Shown here: positions 17,037 to 25,397 of the stretch, one piece after another
Layout of the letters: each line of letters opens with the position of its first letter
Position numbering within the stretch: the stretch's first letter is position 1
NCBI GenBank assembly: GCA_016704425.1
Contig: JADJAC010000004.1
Location: 186,001 to 250,000, forward strand
Origin: Sphingomonadales bacterium
Lineage (GTDB): Bacteria > Pseudomonadota > Alphaproteobacteria > Sphingomonadales > Sphingomonadaceae
Reading direction: 5' to 3'
DNA: 64,000 nt
Notes under the pieces: model-generated
Database searches by the model: none
Told to the model about the DNA's origin: nothing
The model's input: only the letters and a program-made list of their open reading frames with translations
Translations under genes and position numbers: made by a program

Positions 17037-18308
17037 CTATTTCCCGATGCACATGCTGCCAAACAATGCGTCGAGCATATCCTCCACGCCGGAACGACCG
17101 GTCAACCGGTCCAGTTCACTCCGCGCGTGACGCATATGTTCTGCAACAATCAGGAGATCGTCTTCGGCTGCCGCCCGCGCAAGTGAATCCCCGACTGCAC
17201 GCAAAATGGACTTGTGGCGACGATTGAGTGCGAGAGCGCCCGGCTTGGGCAGAAGACCACGCGCGCGCGCCAGCAGCTCAGACTTCAGCTGAGCGATGCC
17301 TTCGCCTGACACGACGGACACCGGAAGGCCGGGCCGTCCCGCGTCCAGGTCCGATTTGGCCGCCACGAGCAGCCCGCCGGAGGGCGTGGTCTTTTCCTCT
17401 CCCAGCCAGAGCACGACATCGGCCGACGCCAAGGCATCTTCGGCGCGAGCCACACCGATGGCCTCAATGGCATCGTCGCTTTCCCGCAAGCCTGCTGTGT
17501 CGATCAAGACGAAAGGCACGCCGTTCATCGCAACGACCGCCTCAATCCTGTCACGTGTCGTGCCCGCTATATCAGAAACAATCGCCGCCTCACGATCCAC
17601 TAATACATTGAAAAGGCTAGATTTTCCGGAATTCGGGGGGCCCGCAAGAACAACGCGAATGCCATCGCGCAACCGCTCTGCACCCGGCTCGGCCAAGAGA
17701 CTTGCCATCTCGTCTGCCAGCGTTGCCAAATGTGCGCGAACAGCTGACGCGTCACCGACATCATCCTCGTCGGAAAAATCCAATGCCGCCTCAACCTGCG
17801 CTGAAAGTCCCAAAAGCCCGCTTTGCCAGATTTCAACCTTGCGTCCCAGCCCGCCTTCCGCAAGCGTCAAGGCAGATTGGCGTTGGCTTTCCGTTTCGGC
17901 CGCAAGAAGGTCTGCAAGGCCCTCGGCTTCCGAAAGGTCGATTCGTCCATTTTCAAAAGCCCGGCGCGTGAACTCTCCGGCCACTGCCGGACGAAGACCG
18001 GGAACCTGCTGCAACGCCTCGAGAACAGAGGATACCACGGCTCGCCCTCCATGCAGGTGAAGCTCCGCGAGATTCTCACCTGTTGCGGTTTTAGTGCCGG
18101 AAAACCACAGAATGAGTGCGTGATCGAGCAGGGTGCCGCGATCGTCATGGAGCGCTCGATAGACTGCGCGCCGTGGTTCAGGCAGCTTGCCAGCCAGCGC
18201 CTCAAGCGCGGTTGCAGCTTGGGGGCCGGTAATACGAACAACCGCGATCCCTGCAGGCGGCAGACCGCTGGACAAGGCAAAGATCGTATCGCGTATCGAC
18301 AGGCTCAA
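17037..18308 (-). CDS. mnmE: tRNA modification GTPase MnmE
   Basis: K+-activated GTPase working with MnmG on wobble uridine modification (423 aa, formerly TrmE). An N-terminal tetrahydrofolate-binding domain (DTIFALSSGLPPAGIAVVRI) is followed by a G domain with G1 GPPNSGKSSLFN near residue 227, G2 DIAGTTRD and G3 DTAG. It ends in the invariant MCIGK with the essential cysteine. The G4 position reads AAKSD instead of NKxD. The start is probably TTG at 18308, overlapping the upstream TGA as TTGA. A CTG six bases later, with better spacing from AAAGGA, is an alternative. Confidence 0.92.
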   Translation of the reverse strand: MSLSIRDTIFALSSGLPPAGIAVVRITGPQAATALEALAGKLPEPRRAVYRALHDDRGTLLDHALILWFSGTKTATGENLAELHLHGGRAVVSSVLEALQQVPGLRPAVAGEFTRRAFENGRIDLSEAEGLADLLAAETESQRQSALTLAEGGLGRKVEIWQSGLLGLSAQVEAALDFSDEDDVGDASAVRAHLATLADEMASLLAEPGAERLRDGIRVVLAGPPNSGKSSLFNVLVDREAAIVSDIAGTTRDRIEAVVAMNGVPFVLIDTAGLRESDDAIEAIGVARAEDALASADVVLWLGEEKTTPSGGLLVAAKSDLDAGRPGLPVSVVSGEGIAQLKSELLARARGLLPKPGALALNRRHKSILRAVGDSLARAAAEDDLLIVAEHMRHARSELDRLTGRSGVEDMLDALFGSMCIGK

Positions 18309-18559
18309 TCCTTTTTCTTCCTGCCCGATCCGTCGCCACCGGAAAATTGACCTATCAGGTCTTTGACGAAATCCACGCCCTGTCCTCCCATCGGAACCCA
18401 ATTCCGAACCATGCCTTCAACCATGTCCGGGGTCAGCCCTTTGGTCATCACGGTCTTCATCTGATTGAGATAGACTTCATGCACGCCTGTGAGATCGGGC
18501 AAGCCGACCAAGCGACGGACCTCTTCTGGGGTGCAATCGACATCAATATTGAATTTCAT
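18305..18559 (-). CDS. DUF6489 family protein
   Basis: Small protein (84 aa) of a family seen mainly in sphingomonads and relatives. The middle is amphipathic (YLNQMKTVMTKGLTPDMVEGM) and the C-terminus is glycine- and lysine-rich (GGDGSGRKKKD). No enzymatic motif or signal peptide is visible. Its TGA overlaps the proposed TTG start of mnmE, so the two are coupled. Function is unknown. Confidence 0.75.
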   Translation of the reverse strand: MKFNIDVDCTPEEVRRLVGLPDLTGVHEVYLNQMKTVMTKGLTPDMVEGMVRNWVPMGGQGVDFVKDLIGQFSGGDGSGRKKKD

Positions 18560-18597
18560 GGCTGGTCTCCGTTGGGCCCGGTGCTAAACCTTGCCGC

Positions 18598-19092
18598 ATG
18601 TGCGCCGTGCCCGCAACTGCCCGCATCGAAACACCGATCGGCATGATCGAACTTGTGGCAGTGGGTGACGCCCTGACGTCAGTTCGGATCTTTCCTGAAA
18701 CCGGCAATGAATGGGCACATCGGCAGAATTCTGCCCTTGAATGCGCAGTTGATCAAATGCGCGCCTATTTTGCCGGGCAACGCAAATTCTTCGACCTGCC
18801 GCTGGAAAGCGCCGCCTCGCAGGAAGCCCACCAAATGCGATGCGCCATTGCCGCCATTCCCTTTGGCGAGACGGCGACTTACGGCGCAGTTGCGCAACGG
18901 GTCGGCACGATTCCTCGCGCAATCGGTCAGGCTTGCAAGATTAATCCGTTTCCGATCATCATCCCGTGCCACCGGGTTATTTCATCTTCGGGCCGCGAAT
19001 ATTACTCTGCTGGCGCCGGCCCGGAAACAAAGGCCTGGCTGATCGATTTTGAAGCTGTACACTCCCATGGAATAAGGACACGATTGCTATGA
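18598..19092 (+). CDS. Methylated-DNA-protein-cysteine methyltransferase (Ogt/MGMT type)
   Basis: Suicide DNA-repair protein that moves alkyl groups from O6-alkylguanine to its own cysteine (164 aa). The active-site block IIIPCHRVISSSGRE is near residue 123, preceded by the DNA-binding region IPFGETATYGAVAQRVG near 90. The residue usually written ANP before the active site reads KINP here. It diverges from DUF6489 with a 38-base gap. Its stop overlaps the next start (ATGA), pairing it with a dienelactone hydrolase. Confidence 0.88.
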   Translation: MCAVPATARIETPIGMIELVAVGDALTSVRIFPETGNEWAHRQNSALECAVDQMRAYFAGQRKFFDLPLESAASQEAHQMRCAIAAIPFGETATYGAVAQRVGTIPRAIGQACKINPFPIIIPCHRVISSSGREYYSAGAGPETKAWLIDFEAVHSHGIRTRLL

Positions 19093-19775
19093 GCACGATC
19101 CAGATTGGCGAATTTTCCGCCTATATGGCCGAACCGCAAGGCACGCCTCGCGCGGCGATCATCGTCATTCAGGAAATATTTGGTGTTAATGCGGGTATTC
19201 GCCAGAAATGCGACAATTGGGCGAAGCTTGGTTATCTGGCAGTCGCACCGGATCTTTTCTGGAGAATCCGTCCCGGAATTGAGCTCAACCCCGATGTCGA
19301 ATCCGAGTTTCAGGAAGCGTTGACACTCTTTGGCCAGTACAGCGCCGACAAGGGCACAGACAAATCAATCGTTGATATTGAGGAAACGATCCACGCCATT
19401 CGTGCCCGCGGCGTTCAAAAAGTCGGTGCCGTCGGATTTTGCCTTGGCGGCCTGTTGGCCTATCTGACGGCCTGCCGAACGGACATCAACGCATCGGTCG
19501 GATACTATGGCGTCATGATTGACCAGTTGCTTGGCGAATCACACGCAATTGCTCATCCTTTGATGCTTCATATCCCAACCGCAGACCATTTCGTCGGGCC
19601 CGAAGCACAAGCAGCGATCCATGAAGGTCTGGACAATCATCCCAAGGTCACGCTTCACGATTATGCCGGCCTGGATCATGGCTTCGCAGCTGAAATGGGA
19701 TCGCGGCGGAACGAAGGCGCCGCTAGGCTCGCCGACGCTAGAACTGTCGATTTCTTCGCGAACACCCTTCGTTAG
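19089..19775 (+). CDS. Dienelactone hydrolase family protein
   Basis: Alpha/beta hydrolase (228 aa) of the carboxymethylenebutenolidase family. The nucleophile is the cysteine in VGFCLGGLLAY near residue 118. The acid is Asp in TADHFVG near 165 and the histidine is in LDHGFAAEM near 198. Other blocks are VIQEIFGVN and GYLAVAPDLFWR. In aromatic degradation such enzymes open dienelactone, but no catabolic genes surround it here, so the true substrate is unknown. It is coupled to the upstream alkyltransferase and converges with terC. Confidence 0.85.
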   Translation: MSTIQIGEFSAYMAEPQGTPRAAIIVIQEIFGVNAGIRQKCDNWAKLGYLAVAPDLFWRIRPGIELNPDVESEFQEALTLFGQYSADKGTDKSIVDIEETIHAIRARGVQKVGAVGFCLGGLLAYLTACRTDINASVGYYGVMIDQLLGESHAIAHPLMLHIPTADHFVGPEAQAAIHEGLDNHPKVTLHDYAGLDHGFAAEMGSRRNEGAARLADARTVDFFANTLR

Positions 19776-20419
19776 CGACCAACGAAGGTCATCAGGTGCG
19801 GATGGACATCGTGCCATCCGTCCCAGATCATCTTGCCCGCAACCCACACAATGACTGCGAGGCCGATCCACGCAATCCAGCGATAGCGCTCGATATATTT
19901 GGCGATGACGTTTGAGGCCGCGCCCATCAGAATGACTGAAAGGATGAGGCCGATCACAAGCACATTCGGATGCTCACGCGCCGCACCTGCGACAGCCAGG
20001 ACATTGTCCAGACTCATGCTGACATCAGCGAGAGCGACGCTCCACGCAGCTGCCGCAAAGCTCTTGCGCGCGGCAATGCCCGAATGCTCATCCCCCTCAA
20101 TTTCCGGAGATCCCGCACTTTCCCCGCTGTGACGCAATTCGCGGTACATACGCCATGCCACCCAAAGCAGCAGAAAACCGCCGGCAAGGACGAGGCCGAC
20201 AATCCCAAGAAGCTGACTGACGGTCAACGCGAAGACAATGCGCAGCACCAGCGCTGCAAGCACGCCGAGCATGATGACCTTCTTGCGGTCAGCCTCAGGC
20301 AATCCGGCAGCAAGCGCACCAACAACGATCGCGTTGTCGCCCGCAAGGACGATATCGATCATCAATATCTCGAAAAACGCTGTGAGCGCTGCTGGCTCGA
20401 ATAAGGTGGTCAGGTCCAT
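19772..20419 (-). CDS. TerC family integral membrane protein (YjbE type), copy 2
   Basis: Polytopic inner-membrane protein (215 aa) of the TerC/YjbE family, members of which are linked to manganese or other metal efflux and tellurite resistance. Two copies of the family motif are visible: MIDIVLAGDNAIVVGALAAGL near residue 20, and VSMSLDNVLAVAGAAREHP near 133. The acidic residues in these membrane helices are thought to bind metal. It follows a paralogue by 15 bases and converges with the hydrolase gene, overlapping by four bases. Confidence 0.85.
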   Translation of the reverse strand: MDLTTLFEPAALTAFFEILMIDIVLAGDNAIVVGALAAGLPEADRKKVIMLGVLAALVLRIVFALTVSQLLGIVGLVLAGGFLLLWVAWRMYRELRHSGESAGSPEIEGDEHSGIAARKSFAAAAWSVALADVSMSLDNVLAVAGAAREHPNVLVIGLILSVILMGAASNVIAKYIERYRWIAWIGLAVIVWVAGKMIWDGWHDVHPHLMTFVGR

Positions 20420-20434
20420 CGCTTGTCTATGGCC

Positions 20435-21079
20435 TCAGACGACCGAGGATACAATGATCGGAGCAACCTGGTGTGCGCCTTCCCAAACCATCTTGAGCGC
20501 AACGTAGAGAATGACGAGCAATCCGATCCAGGCGATCCAGTGATAGCGCTGGACGAGCTTGGCAACGAGATTGGCCGCCAAGCCCATAAGAGTGACCGAA
20601 AACGCAAGCCCAAAGAAGAGAACGGTCGGATGCTCGCGTGCAGCCGCTGCTACAGCCAGAACATTGTCAAGGCTCATGGAAAGGTCAGCAAGCGTAACCT
20701 GGATTGCCGCCTGGAGAAAGGTCTTGGTCGGCGGCGGCCCTTCAACTGCGAGCGTTCCCGGATCATCAGCAACGACAATATTGGCCGGGCGGAGCTCGCG
20801 ATACATGTTGAACGCGACCCACAGCAGCAAGAGTCCACCTGCCAGCAAAAGCCCGGTAATTTTCAGAAGCCAGGTCGCAACCAGTGCAAAGGCGATGAGA
20901 AACACCAACGCCATGCCAACCCCGAACATCAGGACGCGCTGCCGGTCCCGTGCGGGAAGCCCGGACGCCAGTGTTCCCATGATCACGACATTGTCACCTG
21001 CCATGGTGAGGTCGATGAGAATCACCTGCAACAGTGTTGCCATGCCTGCCGCCGTGAACACGTCAGCGAAATCAATCAC
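20435..21079 (-). CDS. TerC family integral membrane protein (YjbE type), copy 1
   Basis: Paralogue of the following gene (214 aa), with the same two motifs: IDLTMAGDNVVIMGTLASGLP near residue 22 (split here as IDLTMAGDNVV and IMGTLASGLP), and LSMSLDNVLAVAAAAREHP near 130. Seven hydrophobic segments are likely. The start is GTG at 21079, overlapping the stop of the monooxygenase-fold gene as GTGA. There is no room for the yybP-ykoY manganese riboswitch that often controls YjbE genes. Confidence 0.85.
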   Translation of the reverse strand: MIDFADVFTAAGMATLLQVILIDLTMAGDNVVIMGTLASGLPARDRQRVLMFGVGMALVFLIAFALVATWLLKITGLLLAGGLLLLWVAFNMYRELRPANIVVADDPGTLAVEGPPPTKTFLQAAIQVTLADLSMSLDNVLAVAAAAREHPTVLFFGLAFSVTLMGLAANLVAKLVQRYHWIAWIGLLVILYVALKMVWEGAHQVAPIIVSSVV

Positions 21080-21366
21080 AGAACATCTCCGAAATAAGCA
21101 ACCGACGGCATCGGATCATAAAATGGGTGCAGCAGCTCGCGCCATTGCTGATAACGATCCGACTTCCGAAACCCCTCCCGATGATCGGCAATTGAGTCCC
21201 AGCGGACAATCAGCAAGTAGTGACCCGGCATCTCGCAATCCCGCCTGACCTCGATCCCCCGAAAGCCCGGCGAAGCGGAAATAACGGGTTTCGCTTCGGC
21301 CAGCGCCGCCTCGAACGCGGCTTCCTTGCCTGGCAGAACCTGCAGGAGCGCATGTTCGAGGATCAT
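21076..21366 (-). CDS. Antibiotic biosynthesis monooxygenase (ABM) domain protein
   Basis: Small ferredoxin-like alpha/beta barrel protein (96 aa) of the ABM superfamily, which includes heme-degrading and quinol monooxygenases and many proteins of unknown role. It begins with LEHALLQVLPGKEAAFEAAL and has YLLIVRWDSIADHREGFRKS near residue 50. No catalytic set can be assigned. It lies ten bases after rho and overlaps terC, so it probably belongs to the rho transcript. Confidence 0.78.
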   Translation of the reverse strand: MILEHALLQVLPGKEAAFEAALAEAKPVISASPGFRGIEVRRDCEMPGHYLLIVRWDSIADHREGFRKSDRYQQWRELLHPFYDPMPSVAYFGDVL

Positions 21367-21376
21367 GTGCGCTGCC

Positions 21377-22633
21377 TTATTGATTCATTGAATCGAAGAA
21401 ATCCTCATTGGTCTTCGAATCCTTCATCTTGTCGAGCAGGAATTCCATCGCATCGACGGTGCCCATCTGCATGAGAATGCGGCGCAGCACCCACATCTTC
21501 GAGAGATTGCCCTTTTCAACAAGCAATTCTTCCTTGCGCGTGCCCGATTTCCCGACATCGAGCGACGGGAAGATGCGCTTGTCAGCGACCTTCCGGTCAA
21601 GCACGATTTCCGAATTGCCGGGCCCCTTGAATTCGTCGAAAATCACTTCGTCCATCCGGCTGCCCGTATCGATCAGCGCGGTCGCGATGATCGAAAGCGA
21701 ACCGCCTTCCTCGATATTGCGCGCGGCGCCGAAGAAGCGCTTGGGGCGCTGCAGGGCATTGGCGTCGACACCGCCAGTCAGCACCTTGCCCGACGACGGG
21801 ACAACCGTGTTGTAGGCCCGACCCAGGCGCGTAATCGAGTCCAGCAGGATGACAACATCCTTCTTGTGCTCGACGAGACGCTTGGCTTTTTCGATCACCA
21901 TTTCGGCAACCTGGACATGGCGCTGTGCCGGCTCGTCAAAGGTCGAAGACACAACTTCGCCCTTCACTGAGCGCTGCATGTCCGTCACTTCCTCGGGTCG
22001 TTCATCAACCAGCAGCACAATCAGGAAGACCTCCGGATGATTGTCCGTAATCGCCTTTGCGATGTTCTGGAGCAAAACCGTCTTGCCGGTACGTGGCGGC
22101 GCAACAATCAGCGCGCGCTGGCCCTTGCCCTGTGGCGAGATGATGTCGATGACGCGTGCCGACTTGTCTTTGACGGTTGGATCAAGCGTGTCCAACCGAA
22201 GCTTCTCGTCTGGATAGAGTGGCGTGAGATTGTCGAAGTTGACGCGGTGACGGACAACATCTGGATCGTCGAAATTGATCGCCGTGACCTTGTTCAGGGC
22301 GAAATAGCGTTCGCCGTCCTTCGGCCCGCGAATTTCGCCTTCGACTGTATCGCCGGTGCGTAGCCCGTGCTTGCGCACCTGGTTCGGCGATACATAGATA
22401 TCGTCAGGTCCAGCAAGATAGTTCGCTTCGGGAGAGCGCAGGAAGCCAAAGCCGTCCTGCAACACTTCGATTGTGCCCATGCCCATGATCTGGGTGCCGT
22501 TTTCGGCCTCAACCTTGAGGATCGCGAACAGCAGGTCTTGCTTGCGCAGCGTCGAGGCGCCCTCGACACCCAGCTCTTCCGCCATTTCTACGAGTTCTGC
22601 CGGGGTCTTCTTTTTAAGTTCTTTCAAATGCAT
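21377..22633 (-). CDS. rho: Transcription termination factor Rho
   Basis: Hexameric RNA-dependent ATPase that terminates transcription (418 aa, normal length). The N-terminal helical part starts MHLKELKKKTPAELVEMAEE. The RNA-binding cold-shock fold carries GFGFLRSPEANYLAGPDDIYVSPNQ (read as GFGFLRS and then DDIYVSPNQ). Walker A is APPRTGKTVLLQ near residue 178 and Walker B is VVILLDSITRLGRAYN near 260. The Q-loop/R-loop region is DVGKSGTRKEELL near 366. Rho beside hemJ-hemE is a common origin-proximal order in alphaproteobacteria. Confidence 0.97.
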   Translation of the reverse strand: MHLKELKKKTPAELVEMAEELGVEGASTLRKQDLLFAILKVEAENGTQIMGMGTIEVLQDGFGFLRSPEANYLAGPDDIYVSPNQVRKHGLRTGDTVEGEIRGPKDGERYFALNKVTAINFDDPDVVRHRVNFDNLTPLYPDEKLRLDTLDPTVKDKSARVIDIISPQGKGQRALIVAPPRTGKTVLLQNIAKAITDNHPEVFLIVLLVDERPEEVTDMQRSVKGEVVSSTFDEPAQRHVQVAEMVIEKAKRLVEHKKDVVILLDSITRLGRAYNTVVPSSGKVLTGGVDANALQRPKRFFGAARNIEEGGSLSIIATALIDTGSRMDEVIFDEFKGPGNSEIVLDRKVADKRIFPSLDVGKSGTRKEELLVEKGNLSKMWVLRRILMQMGTVDAMEFLLDKMKDSKTNEDFFDSMNQ

Positions 22634-22640
22634 GTCTTGG

Positions 22641-22657
22641 ATTCCGTATGGAATATA
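22641..22657 (-). promoter_or_regulatory. Possible rho promoter with small palindrome
   Basis: On the minus strand TATATT (22657-22652) resembles a -10 box. It overlaps a perfect inverted repeat, ATTCC-GTAT-GGAAT (22641-22654), a few bases before the rho ATG at 22633. The matching -35 (TTCGCT, 17 bases upstream) is poor, and the leader would be only about 12 bases. Confidence 0.25.
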
Positions 22658-22779
22658 GTGGGAGAACCGCGAACAGCGAAATCAGGGATTGAAATAAGCT
22701 GCTGAATGGCACGAACGGCCCAGCGGTGGTCGCGGAGTTAGGCTTGCGATGGCGTAAAGTCAAGATTCGGGGGCACTGC

Positions 22780-23916
22780 TCAGTCGAACGGCTTCAATCG
22801 GTCGCGCAGCGGCTTGCCAATGTCCATGATCGCACGATTGGCAGCGTCATTGCCCGCATTGCTGACGAACAGAATGATCATGTCATGCTTGGGCATGATG
22901 CGTATATCGGCGAGCCAGTGCCCATTGCTTCCGCTGTGTGTGAGAAGCAGCGGCATGCCTTGCTCATCGAGCTTGACCCCCCAGCCCAAGGCATAGTTTT
23001 CACTTACCGGCGTGTGGAGAATGCGATAGGTTTTGGCTGACACAAGCCGACCCCGTCCATGGACGCCATCGAGTTGATCCTGCGCAAACCGCATCCAGTC
23101 AGCCAATGTCATGTGGATCGTTCCGGCAGGGCCAAGGGCTGGCGGATCCTGACCTTCAGGATCATTGGGGCTCAATGCAACGAGCTTGCCGTCGCTTTCC
23201 CTATGCCCCCAGGGTGCATCGACCTTTTTTGCATGGCCCGGAAGGCCGAAACCAGATTCTTGGATGCCAAGCGGCTTGAAAATTTCCTGCCTGACCAGAT
23301 CCTCCCAGCTTTTGCCGGTGCGGCGTTCTGCAATCGCACCGGCGACGATGTAACCAATGTTCGAATATGAAAATTCACCGACCGGGGACGCGAGCGGTTT
23401 GGCCAGATAAACGCTGGCGATCGCCCGCCGCTGCGCTTGCACACTCTTGGATTTTGCAATGATCCGCTTGAATTCGGGAAGGTCAGCATCGTCCGTCAAG
23501 GGCGGAAGTCCGCCCGTATGGCTGAGCAACTGACGAAGCGTTACCGTGCGATAGGCCGGATCCATCGTCTCAGACAAATCAGGGAGCAAATCCTGCAAAC
23601 GATCATCGAATCGCAGCAGGCCCTTGTCGACAAGCCGGCCAATCATGGTTGCCGTGATCGCTTTGGTATCCGATCCGAGATGCCAACGGTCCCGAAGGGT
23701 TACCGCCTCTGGAAATCCAATCGCACGCAGCCCTTGCGCCGAACTTGCAACCGTCTTTCCATCAATCTGAATCATCACGGCCGCTGCTGGAAGCTGATCC
23801 TTCGCCCGGACATCAGCCAGCGTTTGATCAAGAAAAGCCTGATGGCCAGCGTCGGCAATTGCTGCAGCAGGCTGGAACAAGGACAACGACAAAAGAAGCA
23901 GTTTCAGCACCCGCAT
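22780..23916 (-). CDS. Serine hydrolase, beta-lactamase class C family
   Basis: Secreted penicillin-binding/esterase-fold protein (378 aa) with a signal peptide (VLKLLLLSLSLFQPAAAIADAG). The catalytic SxxK is SDTKAITATMIG near residue 80, the YxN motif is FSYSNIGYIVAGAI near 183, and HSGSNGHW near 337 takes the place of KTG. This HSG variant is common in class C-like esterases and D-aminopeptidases, so the gene need not confer beta-lactam resistance. It stands between hemJ and rho on the same strand, 12 bases after hemJ. Confidence 0.85.
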   Translation of the reverse strand: MRVLKLLLLSLSLFQPAAAIADAGHQAFLDQTLADVRAKDQLPAAAVMIQIDGKTVASSAQGLRAIGFPEAVTLRDRWHLGSDTKAITATMIGRLVDKGLLRFDDRLQDLLPDLSETMDPAYRTVTLRQLLSHTGGLPPLTDDADLPEFKRIIAKSKSVQAQRRAIASVYLAKPLASPVGEFSYSNIGYIVAGAIAERRTGKSWEDLVRQEIFKPLGIQESGFGLPGHAKKVDAPWGHRESDGKLVALSPNDPEGQDPPALGPAGTIHMTLADWMRFAQDQLDGVHGRGRLVSAKTYRILHTPVSENYALGWGVKLDEQGMPLLLTHSGSNGHWLADIRIMPKHDMIILFVSNAGNDAANRAIMDIGKPLRDRLKPFD

Positions 23917-23928
23917 AGTCTCGCCCTC

Positions 23929-24372
23929 TCAGAACGGCCGAACGATGACCATGATGACGATAATGGCAGCAGCAATGCCGGGGACTTCGTTGAGCATGCG
24001 CAGCGATCTGCTGGTCAAAGTACGGGTACCCCGAGCAAGCCTCCTGCTATATCCCGCCATCCAGCCGTGATAACCCGAGAGCCCAATAACCGCAGCAAAT
24101 TTGAGGTGAAACCACCCCTGAGCATGAGCTCCCGTATCAAGCACGAGCAACAAGCCAAACAGCCAGGCCAAAATCATCGACGGATTCAGGATGATCCTGA
24201 TCAGCCGACGCTCTCGTTCGGCCCAGACTGAATTTTCGGAGGACAAGGGATCAGCTTCCTGGTGATAAGCCAGAAAGCGGGGAAGCATGAACAATCCGGC
24301 CATCCAGAAGATGACGAAAATCACATGTGCCGATTTTACCCAGAGGTAGGCATTGCCAAGAAAACCGATCAT
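23929..24372 (-). CDS. hemJ: Protoporphyrinogen oxidase HemJ
   Basis: Small membrane protein (147 aa) with four predicted helices, which oxidises protoporphyrinogen IX to protoporphyrin IX in many alphaproteobacteria and cyanobacteria. The N-terminal VKSAHVIFVIFWMAGLFMLPR carries the conserved His (near residue 15) and Arg of the family. FHLKFAAVIGLSGYHGW in the third segment carries further conserved His and Lys residues. The ATG overlaps the hemE stop (ATGA), so HemE and HemJ, acting in the same pathway, are coupled. Confidence 0.88.
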   Translation of the reverse strand: MIGFLGNAYLWVKSAHVIFVIFWMAGLFMLPRFLAYHQEADPLSSENSVWAERERRLIRIILNPSMILAWLFGLLLVLDTGAHAQGWFHLKFAAVIGLSGYHGWMAGYSRRLARGTRTLTSRSLRMLNEVPGIAAAIIVIMVIVRPF

Positions 24373-25397
24373 CCGCGCACCTTTCTGAGCAGTTCTTCAA
24401 CATTCTCGATCGGCGTATCCGGGAGAATGCCATGACCAAGGTTGAAGACATGGGGGCGATCGCAAAACGCACGCCGGATGTGGTTCGTGGCATCATCAAG
24501 AGCAACGCCACCGGCGATCAGCGCCAATGGATCAAGGTTACCCTGAACCGGAAGGGATTCCGGCAAGTTCGCATTGGCCCAGAACGGATCCACCGTTTCA
24601 TCGAGCCCGATCGCATCGACACACGTCTCCCGCGCATAGGCGGAAAGCTTTCCGCCTGCGCCTTTGGGAAAGCCGATGATCGGGATGTCTGGATGGCGAA
24701 CCTTCAGCAAAGAAACAATTTTTGCATTGGGCCCAATCACCCAGCGCTCGAACTGCGCCGGGCTCAGGCTACCGGCCCAGCTATCGAAGAGTTGGACGGC
24801 ATCGACGCCCGCATCGATCTGGCCGGAAAGATAATCGACGGTCAATGCGATGATGGCATCGACAAGCGCCTGAAAGGCAACTGGATCGCGATAGGCAAAG
24901 CGGCGTGCTTCTGCCTGCTCTCGGCTGCCCTGCCCTGCGACCATGTAGGTTGCAACTGTCCACGGGCTTCCGGCAAAACCGAGAAAGGTGGTTTGGGATT
25001 CAAGCCGGGCGCGAACCTGACGGACTGTTTCATAGACCGGCGCAAGCCTCTGCGGAACGGCGTCAAGACTATCGAGCGCATGATCGACCAGCCTGGGGGC
25101 GAGTCTAGGACCTTCTCCCTCCTCAAACCAGAGATCCTGGCCCATCGCGTGAGGCACGACCAGAATGTCGGAAAAGAGAATTGCAGCGTCGAATCCGAAC
25201 CGCCGGATCGGTTGAATCGTCACTTCAGCAGCTGCAGCGGAATCATTGACCAGCTCAAGAAAGCCACCTTTTTTTGCCCGGAGTGCGCGATATTCGGGAA
25301 GGTAGCGGCCTGCCTGCCGCATGAGCCACACCGGCGGTGTTTCCTGGCGGACTCCGTTCAGGGTCGCCAGCAAGGGCTTCGTGGTCAGATTGGCCAT
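24369..25397 (-). CDS. hemE: Uroporphyrinogen decarboxylase
   Basis: Decarboxylates the four acetate side chains of uroporphyrinogen III to give coproporphyrinogen III (342 aa). Signature 1 is PPVWLMRQAGRYLPEYR at residues about 21-37. Signature 2 is the region GFAGSPWTVATYMVAGQGS near 142. Conserved ILFSDILVVPHAMG lies near 71 and FDSWAGSLSP near 205. It reads away from the proposed origin on the minus strand. In Caulobacter and Rickettsia hemE also borders the origin. Confidence 0.96.
   Translation of the reverse strand: MANLTTKPLLATLNGVRQETPPVWLMRQAGRYLPEYRALRAKKGGFLELVNDSAAAAEVTIQPIRRFGFDAAILFSDILVVPHAMGQDLWFEEGEGPRLAPRLVDHALDSLDAVPQRLAPVYETVRQVRARLESQTTFLGFAGSPWTVATYMVAGQGSREQAEARRFAYRDPVAFQALVDAIIALTVDYLSGQIDAGVDAVQLFDSWAGSLSPAQFERWVIGPNAKIVSLLKVRHPDIPIIGFPKGAGGKLSAYARETCVDAIGLDETVDPFWANANLPESLPVQGNLDPLALIAGGVALDDATNHIRRAFCDRPHVFNLGHGILPDTPIENVEELLRKVRG

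Noticed and set aside
17551..17566. TGTCACGTGTCGTG near the mnmE G2 motif, as another parS
   Set aside because: It shares only the CACGTG core and encodes the conserved GTTRD block on the opposite strand.
21080..21376. yybP-ykoY manganese riboswitch ahead of the terC genes
   Set aside because: The first terC start overlaps the preceding coding gene and the gap upstream of that gene is ten bases, so there is no leader to hold it.
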